NCBI GenBank assembly: GCA_004557405.1
Contig: SFDZ01000014.1
Coordinates: forward strand, 1 to 62,917
Reading direction: 5' to 3'
Origin: Bacteroidales bacterium
GTDB taxonomy: Bacteria > Bacteroidota > Bacteroidia > Bacteroidales > Paludibacteraceae
Length of the DNA stretch: 62,917 nucleotides
Position numbers and translations under genes: made by a program. The notes under the pieces were generated by a model. It searched no databases. It was not told the origin of the DNA and saw nothing but the letters and a program-made list of their open reading frames with translations. Below are positions 1 through 6,525 of the stretch, piece by piece (the stretch's first letter is position 1; each line of letters begins with the position of its first letter).

Positions 1-420
1 GAAAAGTTTGAAGCCTCTTGCAAGAAGAAGGGCGTCAAAAAGGCAGACTGGAAGTTGTTCTTTGATGAGAGCGAACGCTTTAACTCAGCCCAGCTTCTTT
101 TGCCTTACACCAAACCGCAGATAGCAGTAGTGTTCTATCGCGGTATGACACGTAAGTGGTTGACAGGAAAAGAAGGGAAGTGGCAATCCGACGAAGTGAT
201 TTCTATTGATTGGTCTGCATTCTTTGCTCAGCATCCTAAACTGAAGGAGGAGCAGCAAAATAAACTGAAGAAGTATATTCGCTGCTATTATTTATCCGAA
301 ACGAAAACCTACGTTTTCAAGACTATGCACCCACGCGGTATGCCCAGTAGAGTCATCAAGGGTGTTATCTGGAAAGGAGCCATCAATTATGCCATCCAAT
401 CTATAACATCAAATAAATAA
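1..420 (+). CDS. Hypothetical protein, 5'-truncated by window edge
   Basis: The reading frame is open from base 1 and ends with TAA at 420. The first in-window start would be TTG at 55, but the frame continues upstream without a stop, so the gene very likely begins outside the window. The visible 139 residues are basic and rich in aromatic residues, with no signal peptide or membrane segment. I do not recognise the family. The end (WKGAINYAIQS) is followed directly by the promoter/leader block of the next genes, so this is the last gene of its transcript. Confidence 0.6.
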   Translation, partial: EKFEASCKKKGVKKADWKLFFDESERFNSAQLLLPYTKPQIAVVFYRGMTRKWLTGKEGKWQSDEVISIDWSAFFAQHPKLKEEQQNKLKKYIRCYYLSETKTYVFKTMHPRGMPSRVIKGVIWKGAINYAIQSITSNK

Positions 421-425
421 TCATT

Positions 426-500
426 TTTCTTCTTACCGCTGAACCGATTTGGCAGCGAAAAGTTGTAACTTTGCGGCGTGATTCCGAAATGGAGTCACGC
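426..500 (+). promoter_or_regulatory. Promoter with 5'-terminal leader hairpin, copy 1
   Basis: A Bacteroidetes -7 element TAACTTTG lies at 466-473. It is followed at once by a 10-bp hairpin: GCGTGATTCC at 476-485, loop GAAAT, GGAGTCACGC at 491-500, with one G.U pair. Upstream, CGCTG...CAGCG forms a short inverted repeat around GATTTGG. No TTTG stands at the usual -33 distance. The whole block recurs at 1066-1127 with compensatory stem changes. The transcript would begin at or inside the hairpin and carry the gene starting at 530. Confidence 0.6.
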
Positions 501-529
501 TTCATTGTTTAACTAAATACCAAATCATT

Positions 530-754
530 ATGGCACTTTGGAAAATTACTGTAAAGCGCAAGGTCAACAAGGTTGGTCTGCGCTTGGACGAAGGGATGTC
601 TGTTGAATTGTCAACCCCCTGTGTGACTAATCCCTTATCCACCAATTCATCTAAACACATCCCACAGATCCGCCAACTCTTTGAGAGCAAGTACGGCATT
701 GATCCGGAGCAGTATGCCAACACCGGCTACATGGAAAGTGAGCGAATCTCGTAG
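530..754 (+). CDS. Small DUF6140-like protein
   Basis: 74 residues starting MALWKITVKRKVNK. The N-terminal beta-like segment, the 'GMSVE' turn, a T/N-rich middle (TNPLSTNSSK) and the end 'KYGIDPEQYANTGYMES' resemble small Bacteroides proteins called DUF6140; this match is from memory. There is no signal peptide. It is the first gene after the leader hairpin at 476-500 and lies 25 bp before a MerR-like gene, so the two are probably co-transcribed. The function of the family is unknown. Confidence 0.6.
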   Translation: MALWKITVKRKVNKVGLRLDEGMSVELSTPCVTNPLSTNSSKHIPQIRQLFESKYGIDPEQYANTGYMESERIS

Positions 755-779
755 TTAGCTTCTGTGCGGAGGTGAGTTG

Positions 780-1070
780 ATGGAATCGGATAAGTTGTAT
801 TCTATGGATGAGGTGCAACAAATTACTGATTTGCCCGCTTCTGCCTTGCGCTTTTGGGAAGAACAGTTTTCTTGTTTAAACCCACGCAAGGATAGCGATG
901 GCAATCAGTTTTACACCATGGAGAACATCAACCTCATCAAGCAAATCAAATTCTTTCACTTTGACCTGGGCATTGATGAAATCTCAATGATTATAAGTTT
1001 TTCCCATAAAAGTGGACCTTGTCCTATAAAAATGAAAGAATTTGACAAAATTTTTACACCGCTGAAATGA
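780..1070 (+). CDS. MerR-like helix-turn-helix protein
   Basis: 96 residues. The segment 'YSMDEVQQITDLPASALRFWEEQF' followed by 'FYTMENINLIKQIKFF' is the winged HTH of MerR regulators, with the characteristic ALRFWE. The rest is short, without a long dimerisation helix or metal-binding cysteines, so this is a DNA-binding protein of the small MerR type. I chose ATG at 780 over TTG at 777 because a full GGAGGTGA stands at 768-775. That is unusual in a phylum that rarely uses Shine-Dalgarno pairing. It may control the paired promoters at 466 and 1089, but that is inference. Confidence 0.7.
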   Translation: MESDKLYSMDEVQQITDLPASALRFWEEQFSCLNPRKDSDGNQFYTMENINLIKQIKFFHFDLGIDEISMIISFSHKSGPCPIKMKEFDKIFTPLK

Positions 1071-1127
1071 TTTGGCAGTGGAAACTCGTAACTTTGCAGC
1101 GCAATTCCAAAAGAAGGGAGTTGCGCT
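1064..1127 (+). promoter_or_regulatory. Promoter with 5'-terminal leader hairpin, copy 2
   Basis: This is the second copy of the block at 426-500. It has CGCTG-N12-CAGTG, then the -7 element TAACTTTG at 1089-1096, then an 11-bp hairpin with arms 1098-1108 and 1117-1127 and an 8-nt loop. Compared with copy 1, a T-A pair is replaced by C-G and the adjacent G-C by A-T, so the stem is preserved. The block overlaps the last codons of the MerR-like gene and leads into the gene at about 1151. Confidence 0.6.
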
Positions 1128-1145
1128 GTAATTTTAATATCCTTA

Positions 1146-1496
1146 TTGCTATGCACAAAGCCCTCAAAAAAATGCAAGAACGAACAGCAAAAAAAAATCA
1201 GCTACCTTTTCTTTGATCGTTCTATTGAAGTTGAGAGGATACACTTCTCTCTTCGCTGGACAACATTGTTTGCTCAAGTTGCTAATCAATTGGACAAAGC
1301 CGGTTATCTGTCTGATTTGTTCTCATCTTCTTCGCAAACTTATCTGAAGTTTCGTCTGAAGGATGGACACACAATTCAGTTGATGCTCAACCGCGAGTAT
1401 GAAGACGAGCCCTTACTTGTTATTCAGTTCGGCCCATTCAATGCCACATTCAACCCGATTGGTTGTTGGTGTGGCAGCAAAACGATACAGAGTTAA
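1146..1496 (+). CDS. Hypothetical small protein; start or frame uncertain
   Basis: The open frame runs from TTG at 1146 to TAA at 1496 (116 residues). The only ATG placed normally after the leader is at 1151, in another frame: it reads MHKALKKMQERTAKKN and stops after 21 codons. Removing one A from the A9 run at 1189-1197 would join that start to the main frame (...TAKK-ISYLFFDRSIEVERIHFSLRW...). So either TTG is the start, the gene is frameshifted, or the run is slippery. The body (FRLKDGHTIQLMLNREY..PLLVIQFGPF) looks like a folded alpha/beta domain that I cannot name. Confidence 0.5.
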   Translation: MLCTKPSKKCKNEQQKKISYLFFDRSIEVERIHFSLRWTTLFAQVANQLDKAGYLSDLFSSSSQTYLKFRLKDGHTIQLMLNREYEDEPLLVIQFGPFNATFNPIGCWCGSKTIQS

Positions 1497-1555
1497 TTCT
1501 CCTCTTTACCGATACAGGTACACATGCCGATTTATTCAAATAATCAATCTAACAT

Positions 1556-1599
1556 AAACAAAATCAGACACTTCCTTTGAGAAATGTCTGATTTTGTTT
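1556..1599. terminator. Bidirectional intrinsic terminator
   Basis: Perfect 15-bp inverted repeat (1556-1570 / 1585-1599) with a 14-nt loop. The arms end in AAAC/GTTT, so each strand has a T-rich 3' side. It separates the plus-strand gene ending at 1496 from the minus-strand tRNA-Ala. Confidence 0.75.
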
Positions 1600-1608
1600 G
1601 CGTGCTTG

Positions 1609-1681
1609 TGGAGAATATCGGACTCGAACCGACGACCCTTTGATTGCGAACCAAATGCTCTACCAACTGAGCTAATCCCCC
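1609..1681 (-). tRNA. tRNA-Ala (anticodon CGC)
   Basis: A complete 73-nt cloverleaf reads on the minus strand: acceptor GGGGGAT/ATTCTCC with the alanine identity pair G3.U70, D arm GCTC/GAGC, anticodon arm TTTGG-TTCGCAA-TCAAA, five-base variable loop, T arm GTCGG-TTCGAGT-CCGAT and discriminator A73. The loop gives anticodon CGC (codon GCG). CCA is not encoded. Its promoter is at 1698-1728 and a strong hairpin terminator follows at 1556-1599, so it is its own transcription unit. Confidence 0.9.
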
Positions 1682-1697
1682 AAATCGTTTGACACGG

Positions 1698-1728
1698 CAA
1701 AATTACAAAAACTTTTTGAAATGTCAAA
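1698..1728 (-). promoter_or_regulatory. Promoter of tRNA-Ala
   Basis: On the minus strand, TTTG (1725-1728), 19-nt spacer, TAATTTTG (1698-1705), matching the Bacteroidetes -33/-7 consensus. The -7 box lies 17 bp before the mature tRNA 5' end. Confidence 0.65.
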
Positions 1729-1743
1729 CGCTATTTTGCAAAT

Positions 1744-4371
1744 TTATTTGCGCAACTGTGCAAGCGTCGCACGCAATGTTGCCAATTTGCTTTCGGCATC
1801 AGCTTGTTTTTTGCGCTCGTTGGCCACAATTTCAGGCTTGGCGTTGGCCACAAACTTCTCGTTGCCGAGTTTTTTCATCACCGAAGCCAAAAATCCGGTC
1901 AGATATTCTATTTCGGCCTCCGTTTTGGCTATCTCTTCCTCGACATTGATGTTGTTGCCAAGCGGAATGGCATATTCGGTGGTGCGCACCATAAACGATG
2001 CGGCAGTAGCATCTTTTTCGCCTTGCGAAATGCTTGTTAAGTTACACATTTTCAGCACAATGCTGTCGTATGCGTGATTGTGCGTTCCGGCAGCGATGTG
2101 CAGTGCCAAAGCCTCTTTGTTGGGTATGTTGCGCGCCAAACGTGTCGAACGCACGGCGGCAATCAACTCTTTCACGATGTCGAAATCGGACAGCAGGGCA
2201 GTGTCCACCCGACTTGCGGCGGGCATTTGGGCAACCATGATGCTGTCGCCGTCGCTGCGCTGACCGAGCACTTGCCAAATCTCTTCGGTGATGAACGGCA
2301 TAAACGGATGCAACAACAACATCAGTTTCTCGAAATAGGTCAAGGTAACTGCATACGTTTGCGCATCAATCGGCTGTTGATAAGCGGGTTTCACCATCTC
2401 GAGATACCACGACGAAAAATCGTCCCAAAAGAGTTTGTAAACGGTCATCAACGCTTCGCTGATACGGTATTTCGCAAAATCGTCGTTAATCTCCTCGATA
2501 GTAGCCGATAGTTTGCTTTCGAACCACTTGATGGCGATTTTTGCCGATTCGGGTTGTTCGATGTCGGCCACTTGCCAACCTTTGACCAAACGCAGCGCAT
2601 TCCAAATTTTGTTGTTGAAGTTGCGTCCTTGTTCGCACAACGCTTCGTCGAACAAAATGTCGTTGCCGGCCGGTGCCGAAAGCATCATGCCCATACGCAC
2701 GCCGTCGGCGCCGTATTTGTCGATGAGCAGCAGCGGGTCGGGCGAGTTGCCGAGTTGTTTCGACATTTTGCGTCCCAACTTGTCGCGCACGATACCCGTA
2801 AAATAGACGTTGCGGAACGGCATCGTGCCTTTGTATTCGTAGCCGGCCATAATCATGCGTGCCACCCAAAAGAAAATAATGTCGGGACCTGTTACCAAGT
2901 CGGCAGTCGGGTAGTAGTAGTTAATCTCCTCATTATCAGGATTATTGATGCCGTCGAACAACGAAATCGGCCACAACCACGACGAGAACCATGTGTCGAG
3001 CGCATCTTCGTCCTGACGCAAATCGCTCAAAGTCAATGCCGCATTGCCCGTTTTGGCTTTGGCGGCTTCGAGGGCTTTTTCGGCCGTCTCGGCCACCACA
3101 AATCCGCCTTCGGGCAGATAATAAGCCGGAATGCGGTGTCCCCACCACAACTGTCGGCTGATGCACCAATCTTTGATGTTTTCGAGCCAATGACGATAGG
3201 TGTTTTTGTATTTCGACGGATAGAATTTGATGTCGTCGTTCATCACGGGGTCGAGGGCGATTTTTGCCAAGTGTTCCATCTTCAGGAACCACTGCATCGA
3301 GAGTTTTGGCTCGATGGCAGTGTCGGGATTGCGTTCCGAGAAACCGACTTTGTTGGTGTAATCTTCGATTTTTTCCAACAAACCGGCGTTTTCGAGGTCG
3401 ATGGCTATCTGTTTGCGCACTTCAAATCGGTCCATGCCCACATACAAACCGGCGGCTTCGCTTATCGTGCCGTTGTCGTTGAATATGTCGATGGATTTCA
3501 GGTTGTATTTTTCGCCCAACATATAGTCGTTCACATCGTGTGCGGGCGTTACTTTCAGGCAGCCTGTACCAAATTCGATGTCCACATAGTCGTCTTCGAT
3601 GACGGGCACTACGCGACCCACCAACGGCACGATGACGCGTTTGCCTTTCAGCCATGTGTTTTTCGGGTCGTTCGGGTTGATGCACATCGCCGTGTCGCCC
3701 ATAATGGTTTCGGGACGCGTGGTTGCCACCACGGCATAACGCCCTTCGGCATCGCCTTCCACTTTGTAGCGCAAATAGTAGAGTTTCGAGTGCTCTTCCT
3801 TGTACACCACCTCTTCGTCCGATAGGGCAGTCATGGCTTTCGGGTCCCAATTCACCATGCGTACACCTCTGTAAATCAGGCCTTTGTTATATAGGTCGCA
3901 AAACACTTTGATGACGCTTTCGCTGCGTTTCTCGTCCATGGTGAATGCCGTACGGTCCCAATCGCACGAAGCACCCAGTCGGCGCAACTGTTTCAGAATG
4001 ATGCCGCCATGTTCGTTGGTCCAATCCCATGCGTATTCCAAAAATTGCTCGCGTGTGAGGTCGGCTTTTTTGATGCCTTGCTGTGCCAAGCGGTTCACCA
4101 CTTTGGCTTCGGTGGCAATGGAGGCGTGGTCGGTGCCGGGCACCCAACAAGCGTTGAATCCCATCATGCGGGCACGGCGCACCAAAATGTCCTGAATCGT
4201 TTCGTTCAGCATGTGTCCCATGTGCAACACGCCGGTAACATTTGGCGGCGGAATGACAACGGTGTAGGCCTTGCGCCCATCGGGTTTCGACGCAAACAGT
4301 TTATGGTCTAACCAATATTGATACCATTTCGACTCGATGGCTGTCGGGTTGTATTTACTTTCCAATTCCAT
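1744..4371 (-). CDS. valS: Valine--tRNA ligase
   Basis: Cytoplasmic class I aminoacyl-tRNA synthetase that charges tRNA-Val with valine, 875 residues, the usual length. The signature HMGH (HIGH) is at residues 50-53, preceded by PPPNVTG. The CP1 editing domain covers roughly 190-340. The second signature reads KMSKQ at 535-539 rather than KMSKS, a common variant. An anticodon-binding domain follows, and the last about 65 residues form the coiled-coil tRNA-binding arm typical of ValRS. The ATG at 4371 is followed by MELESKYNPTAIESKWYQYW, the normal ValRS N-terminus. An inverted repeat TTGCGAATA-N26-TATTCGCAA lies 24-67 nt upstream. Confidence 0.97.
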   Translation of the reverse strand: MELESKYNPTAIESKWYQYWLDHKLFASKPDGRKAYTVVIPPPNVTGVLHMGHMLNETIQDILVRRARMMGFNACWVPGTDHASIATEAKVVNRLAQQGIKKADLTREQFLEYAWDWTNEHGGIILKQLRRLGASCDWDRTAFTMDEKRSESVIKVFCDLYNKGLIYRGVRMVNWDPKAMTALSDEEVVYKEEHSKLYYLRYKVEGDAEGRYAVVATTRPETIMGDTAMCINPNDPKNTWLKGKRVIVPLVGRVVPVIEDDYVDIEFGTGCLKVTPAHDVNDYMLGEKYNLKSIDIFNDNGTISEAAGLYVGMDRFEVRKQIAIDLENAGLLEKIEDYTNKVGFSERNPDTAIEPKLSMQWFLKMEHLAKIALDPVMNDDIKFYPSKYKNTYRHWLENIKDWCISRQLWWGHRIPAYYLPEGGFVVAETAEKALEAAKAKTGNAALTLSDLRQDEDALDTWFSSWLWPISLFDGINNPDNEEINYYYPTADLVTGPDIIFFWVARMIMAGYEYKGTMPFRNVYFTGIVRDKLGRKMSKQLGNSPDPLLLIDKYGADGVRMGMMLSAPAGNDILFDEALCEQGRNFNNKIWNALRLVKGWQVADIEQPESAKIAIKWFESKLSATIEEINDDFAKYRISEALMTVYKLFWDDFSSWYLEMVKPAYQQPIDAQTYAVTLTYFEKLMLLLHPFMPFITEEIWQVLGQRSDGDSIMVAQMPAASRVDTALLSDFDIVKELIAAVRSTRLARNIPNKEALALHIAAGTHNHAYDSIVLKMCNLTSISQGEKDATAASFMVRTTEYAIPLGNNINVEEEIAKTEAEIEYLTGFLASVMKKLGNEKFVANAKPEIVANERKKQADAESKLATLRATLAQLRK

Positions 4372-4394
4372 AATTAAAATAGGGTGAATTTTAT

Positions 4395-4438
4395 TTGCGA
4401 ATATACTATATCTTACAAGAAATATACAGTATTCGCAA
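4395..4438. promoter_or_regulatory. Inverted repeat TTGCGAATA-N26-TATTCGCAA, copy 1
   Basis: Perfect 9-bp arms at 4395-4403 and 4430-4438, separated by 26 nt, ending 24 bp upstream of the valS ATG. The same arms with the same 26-nt spacing recur at 25304-25347 upstream of the SUI1 gene, while the spacer sequences differ. It could be a leader hairpin in the mRNA or a binding site for a dimeric protein. Confidence 0.5.
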
Positions 4439-4489
4439 TTTGTATTATTTTGATTTTCAACTTTTTATCGATTAAAGCAGCATACGCCG

Positions 4490-4867
4490 TTATTTATCCA
4501 CTGCTACAATCTTGTCAACAACATATCGGCTTTCGCCACGCCATATCAGTGGGTGAAAATAGACTTTGTAGTGCAGGCGCACGTTTTTGCCGGTCAGATG
4601 ATTCATCAGCGAATCGCCCAACACGGGATCTTCCACCGAAAAAAGCAACTCGTTGGATTGCACCTGACCCTCGCCAACGCTCTTAATGCCCGATGTAATG
4701 ATGCGGCCTTCGTACGTTTTGAACACAATGCCTTTGTAGTCGCAATAGGTCAGATTGCCATATTCGGCACCTTCTTTGTGCACAAAATAGAAACTAAAAT
4801 AGAACCACGCAGCCAAACCCAATACCAAAATCAGGCTGACAATCGAAATAACTTTTGCTTTGACCAT
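4490..4867 (-). CDS. Small membrane-anchored protein of unknown function
   Basis: 125 residues from the ATG at 4867 (MVKAKVISIVSLILVLGLAA); the open frame extends upstream but without a convincing start. One N-terminal transmembrane helix (about residues 5-27) is followed by an extracytoplasmic beta-rich domain containing 'YCDYKGIVFKTYEGRIITSGI' and 'LLFSVEDPVLGDSL'. Homologues are common in Bacteroidales and sometimes wrongly labelled 6-phosphogluconate dehydrogenase; no dehydrogenase motif is present here. A TATTTTTG -7-like element lies at 4895-4902 on the same strand. Confidence 0.7.
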   Translation of the reverse strand: MVKAKVISIVSLILVLGLAAWFYFSFYFVHKEGAEYGNLTYCDYKGIVFKTYEGRIITSGIKSVGEGQVQSNELLFSVEDPVLGDSLMNHLTGKNVRLHYKVYFHPLIWRGESRYVVDKIVAVDK

Positions 4868-4967
4868 ATTTATTTGTTTTTGATTTTCGAACTGCAAAAA
4901 TACGTTTTTTTTTTGAATATTTGGCCGAATGTACAATATTTTTTACTAACTTTACAACCGAAAATCA

Positions 4968-6089
4968 ATGCTTCACATCACCACCATGAAAGACAACCTG
5001 ATAACCATAGCCATACGCAGTTTTGAACAAGCGCAAAGTCTGGCCGAAACGCTCGAAAAAGCCGGCATCAAAGCCGTGTTGCACGCCGTCGGTAAAAATC
5101 ACGAATCGTTCGGCATCGGCATGCGCGTGCGCATCAACGAAAACGACCTGCCAAAAGCACTCAACATCATCGAAAATCCGGACAAAAAAAACGAAAAAGG
5201 GGAGAGCAGCCCCACACCCAAACGCATTTTGGTACCCATCGATTTCTCGGATTATTCGCTGCAAGCCTGCGAGATAGCATTCCGAATTGCCGAAAAATTT
5301 GCCGCAAACGAAATCGTCTTATTGCACGCCTACATCTTGCCAAACTCGTTTGTAACACTCAGCGGACGACGCGCCGTGGCTTCGGCCGACAAGGAAGAAA
5401 CACGCCATTTTCTGACAAGTTTGAACGGCGACATGATCAATCTGAAACAAAAAATACAGGCAAAAATCGATGCAAAACTGTGGGCAAACGTCAAATTCTC
5501 GACTATCACGGTCGAGGGCGTACCCGAAGAAACCATCGTAAACTACTGCCTCGAACAGCAACCCATGCTCGTGGTGATGGGAACGCGCGGCAAACACAAA
5601 AAAGAGGAAGACCTGATTGGCAGCGTTACCGCCGAAGTCATCGAACACGCCACCGTACCGGTACTGGCCATTCCCGAAAATTCAGAAATAACAACCGTCG
5701 AACAACTGAAAAACGTGCTGTTTGCCACCAACTTCGACGACAGAATGTTAGTGTCGCTACGGCGCATGATGGATATGTTCAAGTCGCTGACATTCAACCT
5801 TTTGATAGCACATTTTGAAGTAAAACATGACGATTGGAATGCCATCAAAATGGCCGGCTTGAAAGATTTTTGCCAACAAAATTATCCCAACGTACATGTG
5901 GAATGCGACATGGTGCCCGGCGACGCCGATGCATTGGACATTTGCGATCGGCTGGTCAGCGAAAAACATATCGACCTGATAGTGATGAACACACACAAAC
6001 GCCGATTGTTTGCACGCTTGTTCAATCCGAGCATGGCACGCAAAATGGTGTTCCACGCGCACACACCAATTTTGGTTTTTCACAACTAA
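4968..6089 (+). CDS. Universal stress protein with N-terminal DUF2007-like domain
   Basis: 373 residues in three parts. Residues about 7-65 resemble the DUF2007 'putative signal-transducing' fold (LAETLEKAGIKAVLHAVGKN...). Residues about 85-235 are a UspA domain with the ATP-binding pattern G-x2-G-x9-G-S (GTRGKHKKEEDLIGS). Residues about 245-373 are a second Usp domain whose equivalent loop (NTHKRRLFARLFNPS) lacks the glycines and so probably does not bind ATP. The protein is likely a cytoplasmic stress or metabolic sensor. MLHITTMK offers ATG at 4968 or 4986; the latter begins right at the domain. It is transcribed divergently from the small membrane gene. Confidence 0.85.
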   Translation: MLHITTMKDNLITIAIRSFEQAQSLAETLEKAGIKAVLHAVGKNHESFGIGMRVRINENDLPKALNIIENPDKKNEKGESSPTPKRILVPIDFSDYSLQACEIAFRIAEKFAANEIVLLHAYILPNSFVTLSGRRAVASADKEETRHFLTSLNGDMINLKQKIQAKIDAKLWANVKFSTITVEGVPEETIVNYCLEQQPMLVVMGTRGKHKKEEDLIGSVTAEVIEHATVPVLAIPENSEITTVEQLKNVLFATNFDDRMLVSLRRMMDMFKSLTFNLLIAHFEVKHDDWNAIKMAGLKDFCQQNYPNVHVECDMVPGDADALDICDRLVSEKHIDLIVMNTHKRRLFARLFNPSMARKMVFHAHTPILVFHN

Positions 6090-6304
6090 TTCGTTGATTA
6101 TCAGCACAGTAATTTTTATGTATAAATTGCTGAATGACGGCACTCTGAACATTTCACCCCTTTTGTTTTATAATTTATATTATGTTAAATAGAATATTAT
6201 AAACAACACTATCACACTGATAATCAGCGAATTGCCACACGACAAAACTGTATAACACACCATTTTCAACAATGCCGTAAAATCGTAGCCCGATTTGCGT
6301 CATT

Positions 6305-6447
6305 TTCTTACTCTTTCATTTCTTTTGCTTGACCAAAAGAAACGAAACAAAGAAAAGTCAAGACTGTGGCGGCTGCGTTGCCAAAAATTTGTCGTTTCGG
6401 TGTCGGCTAAATCAAACTCGCTGCGCTCAAACAGTGATTTAGCGTTT
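6305..6447. repeat. Dispersed 143-bp repeat, copy 1
   Basis: Identical at 141 of 143 positions, by eye, to 45972-46114. It contains two perfect inverted repeats: TTTCTTTTG-N6-CAAAAGAAA, and CTAAATCA...TGATTTAG near its end. Short ORFs across it on both strands (about 63 codons) look like by-products of the repeat, not genes. It stands in the gap 6090-6525, which otherwise holds only AT-rich sequence, two TGATTATCA-type nonamers (6095-6103, 6218-6226) and the palindrome at 6494-6521. Confidence 0.8.
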
Positions 6448-6493
6448 AGCAAGGAAAAAAATTCCTCACTCCTCATTCCTGATTGATACAAAC

Positions 6494-6521
6494 GTAGGGA
6501 CGCGGCGCGCCACGTCCCTAC
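6494..6521. terminator. GC-rich palindrome, likely terminator of the BspA-like gene
   Basis: GTAGGGACG at 6494-6502 and CGTCCCTAC at 6513-6521 pair perfectly, and the interior contains GGCGCGCC, which extends the stem. It begins 4 bp after the stop of the minus-strand gene 6526-8157 and on that strand is followed by TTTGTATC. The sequence also resembles short dispersed palindromes seen in several phyla, so it may be a repeat recruited as a terminator. Confidence 0.55.
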
Positions 6522-6525
6522 AACA

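Noticed and set aside
2554..3825. 423-codon plus-strand ORF opposite valS, and similar long ORFs opposite tkt, gyrA, clpB and parC
   Set aside because: Composition (His, Phe, Val rich) and position show they are shadows of codon bias in well-recognised genes.
6300..6491. Short ORFs of about 63 codons on both strands in the 143-bp repeat
   Set aside because: Both lie wholly within a dispersed structured repeat, one in each direction, with no promoter or start signal.
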